A stretch of DNA of 64,000 nucleotides, from NCBI RefSeq assembly GCF_014050145.1, contig NZ_JACFYF010000016.1, positions 1 through 64,000 on the forward strand, given 5' to 3'. A model generated the notes under the pieces. The model was not told the DNA's origin and made no database searches. It worked only from the letters and a program-made list of their open reading frames with translations. The stretch's first letter is position 1; the number at the start of each line of letters is the position of its first letter. The position numbers were made by a program, and so were the translations under genes. This document shows, piece by piece, positions 8,967 to 16,442 of the stretch. The stretch is from Vibrio marinisediminis (GTDB lineage: Bacteria > Pseudomonadota > Gammaproteobacteria > Enterobacterales > Vibrionaceae).

Positions 8967-10232
8967 TTGCTAGAGCATCATGTGCGTAATTACATCGCCG
9001 CGAAGTTAGCGGACGTCGGCATCAGCAGTGATCCTTATGGCATTGAATTAACCAGTGTGTTTGTACTCACGGTGCTGGCTATCGCGGCGATAAGTTATCT
9101 GGTGGTTCACCACGTCATTGTTCGCTCAGTTAAAAACGTACTGCAAAAAAGCAATAAGCCATTAGCAGACAGCCTTGCCAAATTCGATCTTCTAGGAAAA
9201 CTATCATTGTTGGTTCCAGTGATGATATTAGATGTAATGATTCCAATTGCGGTCGGACACTACAGTTTACTCGCAAGTATTCTTGATAGACTGCTCGGCG
9301 TAATGGTTTTATTCATGTTTATTTGGGTGATTTTTGCGCTTTTAGATGCCCTAAACGACATCGCCACGTTCAAAGGCATTACCCGTAAGATGCCGATCAA
9401 AAGCTTCGTTCAACTTATTAAACTGTTCGCCTTTTTCGTCGGTTTGATTATTTTTGTTTCTATTCTTGCCAATGAGTCCCCAATCATTTTCTTATCCGGT
9501 CTTGGCGTGGCTACTGGTTTTGTGATGTTGGTGTTTAAAGACACCATACTCGGATTTGTCGCTGGTATTCAGCTTTCAGCCAATCGAATGATCAGTCTCA
9601 ATGATTGGATTCAAATGAGTGCTTATGGCGCAAACGGTACGGTAGAGGAAATCTCTCTCACCACGGTTAAGGTCAGAAACTTTGATAATACCGTCAGTAT
9701 GCTGCCAGCCTACGCACTGGTGCAGAATGCGTTTATTAACTGGCAAGGTATGTCTGACTCTGGTGGACGACGCATTGAGCGCTCCGTCAACATTGATGTG
9801 ACCTCGATTCGCTTCATGAGTGACGAGGAAATTGAATCAATGAAAAAAATCCGAATTCTACGCCAATACATCTACGAGAAATCGCGAGATATTAGTGAAT
9901 ATAATCAAGAATTAGAGGAAGGCGACAATGATATTGGCAACATTCGTCAAATGACCAACTTAGGGCTATTCCGCGCTTATGTGAATGCCTATCTACGCGC
10001 CAATAAAGACATCCACCAGTATATGTTAATCATGGTTCGTCAGCTGCAACCCACTGCGGAAGGTATCCCCCTTCAAGTTTATGCGTTTTGTAATAATGTC
10101 GATTGGGCGATCTATGAAGGCGTCCAAGCCGATCTGTTCGACCATATCTACTCAATGATGCCAATGTTTGGCTTACGCCCTTATCAAGCGCTGAGTAGCA
10201 ATGACGCAATAAATATTGGAAAGGATAAGTAA
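8967..10232 (+). CDS. MscS-family mechanosensitive channel, YbdG-like
   Basis: A 421-residue inner-membrane channel of the MscS family. Four to five hydrophobic segments lie in about 25-195 (for example TSVFVLTVLAIAAISYLVVHHVIV). The pore helix region and cytoplasmic beta domain follow: GLGVATGFVMLVFKDTILGFVAGIQLSANRMISLNDWIQM, then GTVEEISLTTVKVRNFDNTVSMLPAYALV. The C-terminal extension resembles the E. coli YbdG (mini-conductance) type. The start is TTG with AGAGGA at good distance, and the same TTG is kept in the decayed copy at 11103. It probably releases solutes on hypo-osmotic shock. Confidence 0.92.
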   Translation: MLEHHVRNYIAAKLADVGISSDPYGIELTSVFVLTVLAIAAISYLVVHHVIVRSVKNVLQKSNKPLADSLAKFDLLGKLSLLVPVMILDVMIPIAVGHYSLLASILDRLLGVMVLFMFIWVIFALLDALNDIATFKGITRKMPIKSFVQLIKLFAFFVGLIIFVSILANESPIIFLSGLGVATGFVMLVFKDTILGFVAGIQLSANRMISLNDWIQMSAYGANGTVEEISLTTVKVRNFDNTVSMLPAYALVQNAFINWQGMSDSGGRRIERSVNIDVTSIRFMSDEEIESMKKIRILRQYIYEKSRDISEYNQELEEGDNDIGNIRQMTNLGLFRAYVNAYLRANKDIHQYMLIMVRQLQPTAEGIPLQVYAFCNNVDWAIYEGVQADLFDHIYSMMPMFGLRPYQALSSNDAINIGKDK

Positions 10233-10458
10233 CGGTACTAAAACGAAAAATGGTTGACCACTATAATTCGGTAGTTATAAACATTGGTAAAGAGCAAAGA
10301 TAATTCCCCTTTCTTTTTCACCTTAAACTCATGCCAGATCAAAGGTAGATGTATGATATTCATCACATAGAAAGCATACCTCTCGGTGGTAAAATCAACG
10401 GTGTAGCAAACAGGCCGATCATCAAGCCTATTCACTATCACTTATCTGAGGTTTTTGT

Positions 10459-10824
10459 ATGGGTGTATATACAGAAGTATTTTTGCGTACTAAGTTAAAA
10501 TGCAACCTCGGATGTGATATCGAAAGTGTCTTCAACTTTTTGTTTAATAATGGAGATAAGCCCACTGTCATACCAAATCATGTCTTTTTTGAGTGCGTAA
10601 ATTGGCAAAGATTTGGTCGTTGCAGTTATTCCAATTTTCAAACATTCAGTTATATCAATGACGGGTACCTTTGCAGCCGATTTGACGTAAAAGTGGTCGA
10701 TCAAGATATAGGTAAATTTTTTAACTGGATCGAACCCTATATTGATAAGAATGAACAAGACTCAGTTTGTGTTGGCTGGTTCTGGTCAGAGAAAGAACAG
10801 CAACCCGAACTCGTGTTTATGTAA
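10459..10824 (+). CDS. Hypothetical protein between two mscS copies
   Basis: A 121-residue soluble protein that I do not recognise. It begins MGVYTEVFLRTKLK and ends GWFWSEKEQQPELVFM. It is rich in aromatic residues and has six cysteines (C15, C19, C46, C55, C72, C98). There is no signal peptide or membrane segment. GAGG sits about 10 bases before the ATG. The gene and its flanks are AT-rich relative to neighbouring core genes. It lies between the intact mscS and its decayed copy, so recombination between the copies could delete it. Small single-domain proteins of this kind can be immunity or defence proteins, but nothing in the sequence proves that. Confidence 0.6.
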   Translation: MGVYTEVFLRTKLKCNLGCDIESVFNFLFNNGDKPTVIPNHVFFECVNWQRFGRCSYSNFQTFSYINDGYLCSRFDVKVVDQDIGKFFNWIEPYIDKNEQDSVCVGWFWSEKEQQPELVFM

Positions 10825-11102
10825 ATGATAATGGCAGAGTCACGGCATTAGTTTTAGGTTGAGCAAGCTAAATTAAAATACCATCTCGTTGAGTAACCAC
10901 CACCGCCTTGTTAGACCTCCCCTATATAAATTATTGATTGAAAAAACCACGAACAATCAAATACTCACACAAAGTTGAGATATCTCTAGTCGCATAGAGC
11001 TACACTACTTAAGACCGTTTAATTTACTAAACCGAATCGCCTAGCGAGCGGTTCCTGAATAGCGCCATTTCTAACGACATACAAAAAGTAAAGGATGCTA
11101 TT

Positions 11103-11906
11103 TTGCTAGAGCACCTTATTCGCAATTATATTGCAGCCAAGCTCACTGATGTGGGTATTAGTAGTGATCCGTATGGTATTGTGAATTAACCAGCGTATTT
11201 GTGCTGGTCGTGCTGGCTATTGCTGCGGTGAGTTACTTAGTTATACACCATGTCATTTTTCGTTCTGTTAAAAACGTATTGCAATAAACCGTTGGCTGAT
11301 CTTCGCGCTTTTAGATGCCCTCAACGATATTGCCACATTCAAAGGCATTACCCGCAAGATGCCGATCAAAAGCTTCGTTCAGCTAATTAAACTGTTCACC
11401 TTTTTTGTCGGTTTGATTATTTTCGTTTCTATTCTTGCCAATGAATCCCCTATCATTTTCTTATCTGGTCTTGGCGTTGCAACTGGCTTTGTCATGTTAG
11501 TATTTAAAGACACCATACTTGGATTTGCCGCTGGTATTCAGCTTTCCGCCAACCGAATGATCAGCCTCAACGACTGGATTCAAATGAACGCTTATGGCGC
11601 AAATGGTACGGTAGAGGAAATCTCGCTAACCACAGTGAAAGTCAGAAATTTTGATAATACGGTAAGTATGCTGCCGGCCTATGCGTTGGTGAAAAACGCA
11701 TTTATTAACTGGCAAGATATGTCTGATTCGGGTGGTCGCCGCATTGAACGCTCGGTCAATATTGATGTAACGTCGATTGGGCTATCTATGAAGGTGTCCA
11801 AGCAGACCTATTCGACCACATCTACTCTATTATGCCGATGTTTGGCTTACGTCCATATCAAGCTCTAAGCAGCAATGATGCGATAAAAATTGGATTTAGT
11901 CGGTAA
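11103..11906 (+). pseudogene. Decayed second copy of the mscS gene
   Basis: This is a degenerate copy of the gene at 8967-10232. It starts with the same TTG (MLEHLIRNYIAAKL). A 2-base insertion after DPYGI brings an early TAA. A small deletion then truncates the frame at VLQ. About 160 bases equivalent to 9171-9330 are missing. A long stretch encoding LLDALNDIATFKGITRK through ERSVNIDVTSI is intact, with only 5 differences in 140 residues. A 295-base deletion follows, joined at a TCGATT that occurs at both ends of the missing segment. The original C-terminal end, through NDAIKIG and TAA at 11904-11906, is kept. The product cannot be functional. Confidence 0.93.
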
Positions 11907-11951
11907 TACCAGCAATGGTTGAGTTCCCTTCGGTTGGCAAGAAAAACCACA

Positions 11952-12305
11952 TCAAGCCGCGATGGTTACCGACAGAGCATAAGCTACGCAAAACGCCCAA
12001 AGAACAAATGTGACTGACCAGCATTTTGCTACCGTACCACGAATGGTCGCTCTAAAACTTGGAGCTGCCCGAAAGACACAGATTGAGCTATATAAGGCAA
12101 AAATTGGCAATGCAATAATTTTAATCGCCACGCAGATTGTTTCGGGCAACAAAAACTTACTTGATTCTAGAGCAAATAATAAACCGTAGGTTCCGCAGAT
12201 TTGCAATAACAATACAGATTTCCACAGTTGAATTTCACCTCTGAACCATCGAACAAAACAGTTAGAGGATTTCATCATTGAAGGGCTTACGCTGGTACTT
12301 GTCAT
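11952..12305 (-). CDS. Hypothetical small membrane protein
   Basis: A 117-residue protein with three likely membrane segments (SVLLLQICGTYGLLFAL, ICVAIKIIALPIFALYSSI, VTFVLWAFCVAYALSVTI) and a positively charged N-terminal region, which fits an inner-membrane protein. I do not recognise the family. The start at 12305 is preferred to 12317 because GAGG stands 6 bases before it. It lies downstream of the PTS gene on the same strand, separated by a terminator. It might be a recent acquisition. Confidence 0.55.
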   Translation of the reverse strand: MTSTSVSPSMMKSSNCFVRWFRGEIQLWKSVLLLQICGTYGLLFALESSKFLLPETICVAIKIIALPIFALYSSICVFRAAPSFRATIRGTVAKCWSVTFVLWAFCVAYALSVTIAA

Positions 12306-12324
12306 AACATGCCTCATCTGGTCG

Positions 12325-12353
12325 TAAAATGGCGCACCTTATACAAGGTGCGC
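12325..12353 (-). terminator. Terminator after the PTS gene
   Basis: GCGCACCTT pairs with AAGGTGCGC (9-base stem, 4-base loop), followed on the reverse strand by CATTTTACG, a short T run. Confidence 0.7.
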
Positions 12354-12397
12354 GACTGCTGACCATTTAAACCGCCATGGTCCAATACTTAATAAAG

Positions 12398-13897
12398 TTA
12401 CGCAGGTGCTAGTTCACCTTCTGGGTTTTCAAGCAGGTTGGCTATAAACTGTGCCTTTGCACCGAGTATAATTTGAACGCCATTGTTACCTACCTTCACA
12501 ACGCCCATCACACCGAGTTTTTTGATCTCATCTTCATTAACTAAAGACATATCGTTCACTTCTAGGCGAAGACGGGTGATACAAGAACCTATCGATGTAA
12601 GGTTACCTCGACCACCAACATGGCGAAGAATCGCAATTGCCAAGCTTTCATCATCGAGTGTGATTTGCGCTGTTTCTTCCTCACGACCTACCGTTTGGTA
12701 ATTGAACTTACGAATCACAACACGGAATACAGAGTAATAAATTGCAGCATTCATTGGTCCCCAGATAAAGAGTTTCATCCAGTTTGTCTCATAACCTTGC
12801 AGTCCAGGTAACACTCCAAACACGACATAATCGATGATACCGGCTGAGAAGGTTTTACCCATTTGCATATCAAGCGCATAAGTTACAGAGTAAGAAACCC
12901 CCGCCATGATGGCGTTGAACACATACAGTAATGGCGCAGTAAAGACGAATGCAAACTCTACAGGCTCTGTAATGCCGGTAACAAAAGAGGTTAGTGCGGC
13001 AGAACCCAATAGACCTGCTGCAATTTTCTTGTTCTTAGTATGCGCTTCTTGGTACATCGCCAAACAAGCCGCAGGGAAAGCAAACATGTAGATAGCAAAG
13101 TTGCCAGAAAGGTACGCACCCGCATTATCGTAGCCACCACCTTCAAATGAATACACACCATCAGCAAACATACGGAACCAAATTGTATGAGCGCCATTGA
13201 CAATATCGCCATTCACCGCTGTATATTCAAAGAATGTGTACCAGTACGGGTTATAGAAGATGTGATGCAAACCAACAGGGATCAACGCGCGCTCCATAAA
13301 GCCGTAGAAGAATGTAGATATATACATATTACCTTGGCTAAGCGTCGTCGATGCCGCAGCGATTGCTTCTTGCACGTAGTGCCAGAAATAAGGCACGAGT
13401 AAACCCAAGCAGAATGCTGAAAATGCCGTCACAATCGGTACAAAGCGTTTACCAGCAAAGAAGCCTAAAAACTCCGGCAACTGAATATTATAGAAACGGT
13501 TGTACATATATGCACCTAATAAGCCCATGATCATGCCGCCAAGAGGACCCATCTGCATCGACTTAATCCCAAGCACTTCTACATAAGCATGGGAGTTCGC
13601 CACCATTTCATCGGTAATGCCATAACTCAACCCGATGGTCATATGCATGACTAAAAAGCCAGCAACAGAAGCCAATGCCGCAGTACCTGAATCTTTGGTT
13701 AAGCCAACGGCTACACCAATACAGAACAGTAAATGTAAGTTATCAAAAAGGACTTGCCCAGCCATTTGCATTAACGGCCAATTAAGTTGAAAGCCAAATG
13801 CTAGCAATAAACCAGCCGCTGGCAACATAGCAATAGGCAGCATTAACGCTTTGCCTAGCACTTGTGCTTTGGTCATTGTGTTTTGTAGGAAACTCAT
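12398..13897 (-). CDS. PTS sugar transporter EIICB, glucose family
   Basis: A 499-residue membrane permease of the phosphoenolpyruvate sugar phosphotransferase system, glucose/maltose/N-acetylglucosamine superfamily. The IIC domain (about 1-400) has repeated hydrophobic segments, MLPIAMLPAAGLLLAFG, the loop LPEFLGFFAGKRFVPI and the sugar-site motif TGITEPVEFAF. The IIB domain (about 420-495) has the phosphorylated cysteine in GSCITRLRLEV (Cys439). There is no IIA domain, so phosphate must come from a separate IIA such as Crr. GAGA precedes the ATG. The exact sugar cannot be told. It is transcribed alone. Confidence 0.93.
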   Translation of the reverse strand: MSFLQNTMTKAQVLGKALMLPIAMLPAAGLLLAFGFQLNWPLMQMAGQVLFDNLHLLFCIGVAVGLTKDSGTAALASVAGFLVMHMTIGLSYGITDEMVANSHAYVEVLGIKSMQMGPLGGMIMGLLGAYMYNRFYNIQLPEFLGFFAGKRFVPIVTAFSAFCLGLLVPYFWHYVQEAIAAASTTLSQGNMYISTFFYGFMERALIPVGLHHIFYNPYWYTFFEYTAVNGDIVNGAHTIWFRMFADGVYSFEGGGYDNAGAYLSGNFAIYMFAFPAACLAMYQEAHTKNKKIAAGLLGSAALTSFVTGITEPVEFAFVFTAPLLYVFNAIMAGVSYSVTYALDMQMGKTFSAGIIDYVVFGVLPGLQGYETNWMKLFIWGPMNAAIYYSVFRVVIRKFNYQTVGREEETAQITLDDESLAIAILRHVGGRGNLTSIGSCITRLRLEVNDMSLVNEDEIKKLGVMGVVKVGNNGVQIILGAKAQFIANLLENPEGELAPA

Positions 13898-13954
13898 ATT
13901 GTTCTCTCAATTAAAACGTTAGGAAAAAAGGTCACTTCCATGAGGTTTAGAAAG

Positions 13955-13982
13955 TTCATATGAGAGTGTAAAAAACATTCAA
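13955..13982 (-). promoter_or_regulatory. Candidate promoter of the PTS gene
   Basis: On the reverse strand TTGAAT (13977-13982), 16 bases, TATGAA (13955-13960). Each hexamer matches four of six consensus positions. The spacing to the ATG leaves a leader of about 50 bases. Confidence 0.4.
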
Positions 13983-13992
13983 CATCTGAAGG

Positions 13993-14037
13993 TTACAAAT
14001 TAAATGAGATTTGTAAGTGAATAGTCTGCTTTGTAAG
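13993..14037. promoter_or_regulatory. Operator-like inverted and direct repeats upstream of the PTS gene
   Basis: A perfect 8-base inverted repeat TTACAAAT-N8-ATTTGTAA occupies 13993-14016. A further TTTGTAAG at 14030-14037 repeats the right arm (14010-14017) exactly 20 bases away, two helical turns. The array sits just upstream of the candidate -35, an activator-like position. The binding protein is unknown; the sequence is not the Mlc/NagC consensus. Confidence 0.5.
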
Positions 14038-14066
14038 CAAGCGATTACATTGTGACTTAATTACAG

Positions 14067-14091
14067 AAAAAGCTCCGCAAGGAGCTTTTTT
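14067..14091. terminator. Terminator-like hairpin in the PTS upstream gap
   Basis: AAAAGCTCC and GGAGCTTTT with a GCAA loop, flanked by A and T runs on both sides. It could end the gene at 14355-14954 (reverse strand), or an unannotated RNA running either way. The rest of the 13898-14354 gap has no open frame that I can support. Confidence 0.75.
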
Positions 14092-14354
14092 AGGGGGAAA
14101 GGTGACTAACCTTAGAGGTGCTGCAATCACTGTAAGTGATATTGCAGATAGCTACTGTACTTCAATTGTCTGGTCTGAACGTTGCAAATTGCTATGTTTT
14201 TGTAACGACTCACTTACACAGCTCACCACCGAAAGACCCAAGATTCATACTCACAAAGAGGGACGCTAGCCAAGTACTTAAACACGTAAAACCCCCTCTA
14301 CCAAGTTGATTTTTACGCTTGGTTCAAACCTGTTGTTACCTAACCTTTACTAAA
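14092..14354. other. Noncoding gap with hairpin-forming sequence
   Basis: No gene is visible here. An imperfect dyad CTGCAATCACT / AGTGATATTGCAG lies at about 14121-14147, next to the terminator-like hairpin at 14067. A reverse-strand candidate promoter is TTGGCT, 18 bases, TATGAA, near 14245-14275. Together these could encode a small RNA of about 180 bases, but the support is weak. Confidence 0.3.
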
Positions 14355-14954
14355 TTATCCCTGCAACTCAAACCTTAGGAATTCACTGTCTTCATACAGC
14401 ACATTGTGGCTAAATTGAGTGAATTTACACACAGTGGCTAGCACTGCCGCGCGTTCATATACGGTGGCTTTTACCAAGAAAGTAATCGGCGCCAACATAC
14501 TGCCTTCATCGGAGAAATGGCTGTTGAGATCAGTGGCGAGCACACAAATAAAGTTCTGCCCTTCAGCATAGCCTAGGTCTACATCTCGCGGTGAAGAGAG
14601 TAATACTGTTAAACCTAGATCTTTCTCCATCGAGCGCACCAACAGCAAATACTCTTCTAAAGAAGTCAGTACCACACTTTCATCAAAATGGATCAACTCA
14701 AGAAACATCTTTTCTAAGTTGTAACCATTCCCTTTCGAGTGTTGAATCAGTACTTTGATCTTTTTCTTTAGTAGCTTATAGCGCAGAGAAGAAGATTGCT
14801 TCTTCAACCAGAGGCGGAAAAGTGAGTTTTTATCAGCTAGGTTTAAAGATCTGCCTTTGTCGAGCTGATGAAATTCCAAGTGCAGCAAGGCACTTAGTGC
14901 TAGCTCTCTAAGTAGCAGGTGAGTTCGTTCTTGTTGTGATAAAAGAGGTTTCAA
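14355..14954 (-). CDS. Hypothetical protein, possibly DUF2913-like
   Basis: A 199-residue soluble protein, Leu- and Lys-rich with basic helices in the first half (FRLWLKKQSSSLRYKLLKKKIKVLIQHSKGNGYNLEKMFLELI). The C-terminal half is mixed alpha/beta with SMLAPITFLVKATVYERAAVLATV. The general layout, a WLKK helix region followed by a C-terminal beta segment, reminds me of the DUF2913 family found in Vibrio, but I am not sure. The frame opens with TTG at 14954 and no good Shine-Dalgarno is visible, so the true start is uncertain. It lies upstream of and parallel to the PTS gene. Confidence 0.6.
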   Translation of the reverse strand: MKPLLSQQERTHLLLRELALSALLHLEFHQLDKGRSLNLADKNSLFRLWLKKQSSSLRYKLLKKKIKVLIQHSKGNGYNLEKMFLELIHFDESVVLTSLEEYLLLVRSMEKDLGLTVLLSSPRDVDLGYAEGQNFICVLATDLNSHFSDEGSMLAPITFLVKATVYERAAVLATVCKFTQFSHNVLYEDSEFLRFELQG

Positions 14955-15334
14955 ATTTACTTATAACTACGGTAACGAGAGAAGGACTCAACGCCTATTT
15001 GCTAGGCACTAGCTTAGTTGCTAGCGTGTTGACCAATGTAGCCATTTGGCGTATCGGCTATGAGTAATAATATTGGGCTTGCTTACACAAGATGCAAGAG
15101 CATAACGAAATAAAAAATAGTTGTACAGCGAGTTAACCGTCCAATTAAGCAACGAATTGCCATGCTCATCCCAAACTGAAAAATAGTTACTCTATATCTC
15201 TATGGCATAACGCCAACACCAATATTTTCCAAGCTAACATCATGATGTTGCGACAAAAAAAATAGCTGGCCTTATGTACAGTAAATTGCTACACTATGCG
15301 CAATCCATCACCAGTAAACGATACTAAAATAACT
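14955..15334. other. Noncoding gap upstream of the cytosine methylase
   Basis: About 380 AT-rich bases without a supported frame. It contains short imperfect repeats of TTGCTAG (about 14998-15025). A GGCC, the predicted target of the adjacent methylase, is at 15268-15271 in what should be the methylase promoter. A TTGCGA at 15248 could be a -35. Confidence 0.5.
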
Positions 15335-16336
15335 ATGCAAGTTGTCTCTTTTTTTGCCGGAGCAGGCGGTCTCGATCTAGGTTTCGAACAAGCAGGCTTC
15401 AACGTTGTTTGGGCGAACGAATATGATAAAGATATTTGGGCAACCTATAAGAAAAATCACCCACATACCGTTCTAGACCAACGCAGCATTACAGAGATTG
15501 ACGCAAGTGAAGTGCCTGAGTGTGATGGCATCATCGGCGGTCCTCCATGTCAAAGCTGGAGCGAAGCAGGCGCACAGCGCGGTATTGATGATAAACGTGG
15601 GCAGTTGTTCTTCGACTTCATCCGAATTTTAGAAGCGAAAAAGCCAAAATTCTTTTTAGCTGAAAACGTAAGTGGCATGCAACACACTCGCCACGCCAAT
15701 GCGTTAAACAACATTAAGCAGATGTTTAAAGACGCGGGTTACGACTTGTTTTATCAAATGATGAACGCCGTTGACCACGGTGCAGCGCAAGATCGCAAAC
15801 GAGTGATTTTTATTGGTTTTAGAAGTGATCTCAAGGTGGATTACAAATTCCCAGAACCGATTGATAAAACAGAAAAAAAAGCACTAAAAGACATTTTGCT
15901 TGATCTTAATGATTCAGCGGTGCCAGCATTAGATAAGCAAAAGCCAAACCCTGATGTAAAGTTCTTAAATCACGAATATATGATTGGTGGGTTTTCTACC
16001 ATGTACATGTCTCGTAACCGAGTCAGAACATGGGATGAGCCTTCATTCACAATTCAAGCAGGCGGTCGACACGCACCTATTCACCCAAGCGCACCAAAAA
16101 TGGAAAAGGTTGAGAAAGATCTATTCAAGTTTGTTGAAGGTCACCAATACCGCCGTTTAAGCGTACGCGAATGTGCTCGTATTCAAGGCTTCCCCGATGA
16201 CTTTGAATTTGTGTACAACAATGTTGCAGCGGGTTATAAGATGATAGGTAACGCAGTCGCTGTACCGTTCGCAAAAGCGGTGGCGCTAAGCATTCAAGCA
16301 CATCTTGCTGCGGCACAATCACAACAAGCGGCATAA
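15335..16336 (+). CDS. HaeIII-type DNA cytosine-5 methyltransferase (predicted GGCC)
   Basis: A 333-residue C5 methyltransferase closely resembling M.HaeIII along its length. Motif I is VVSFFAGAGGLDLGFEQAGF (1-22). Motif IV is GGPPCQSWSEAG with catalytic Cys72. Motif VI is AENV (109-112), motif VIII QDRKRVIFIGF. The target-recognition region has NHEYMIGGFSTMYMSRNRVRTWDEPSFTIQAGGR, and motifs IX-X are YRRLSVRECARIQGFPDDF and GYKMIGNAVAVP. M.HaeIII methylates the inner cytosine of GGCC, and the conserved recognition region supports the same target. The ATG at 15335 fits the M.HaeIII N terminus; an in-frame ATG at 15296 adds 13 residues. Neither has a clear Shine-Dalgarno. The cognate nuclease is convergent downstream. 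Confidence 0.93.
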   Translation: MQVVSFFAGAGGLDLGFEQAGFNVVWANEYDKDIWATYKKNHPHTVLDQRSITEIDASEVPECDGIIGGPPCQSWSEAGAQRGIDDKRGQLFFDFIRILEAKKPKFFLAENVSGMQHTRHANALNNIKQMFKDAGYDLFYQMMNAVDHGAAQDRKRVIFIGFRSDLKVDYKFPEPIDKTEKKALKDILLDLNDSAVPALDKQKPNPDVKFLNHEYMIGGFSTMYMSRNRVRTWDEPSFTIQAGGRHAPIHPSAPKMEKVEKDLFKFVEGHQYRRLSVRECARIQGFPDDFEFVYNNVAAGYKMIGNAVAVPFAKAVALSIQAHLAAAQSQQAA

Positions 16337-16361
16337 CCTAGAAGCTTTAACCTAGAAGCTT
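16334..16361. repeat. Tandem perfect 14-base repeat after the methylase
   Basis: TAACCTAGAAGCTT occurs twice in direct succession (16334-16347 and 16348-16361). The first copy contains the methylase stop codon. It looks like a simple duplication. Confidence 0.9.
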
Positions 16362-16378
16362 AGCTAGAATCAAACATG

Positions 16379-16407
16379 AAAACGGCACCGAGTTAGGTGC
16401 CGTTTTT
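16379..16407. terminator. Bidirectional terminator between methylase and nuclease genes
   Basis: An 11-base stem, AAAACGGCACC with GGTGCCGTTTT, a 6-base loop, and A/T runs on both sides suits the two converging genes. Confidence 0.88.
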
Positions 16408-16442
16408 ACTTTGGTCAAACCTATGAAAGCATAGGCTGAGCT

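Noticed and set aside
10238-10441. Reverse 67-codon frame between mscS and the orphan gene
   Set aside because: GTG start, no Shine-Dalgarno, unusual composition; it only reflects AT-rich noncoding sequence. Kept as a very weak possibility.
10825-11102. Integron attC-like site next to the orphan gene
   Set aside because: No R'/R'' core pair with a folding palindrome could be found; no integron integrase is in the window.
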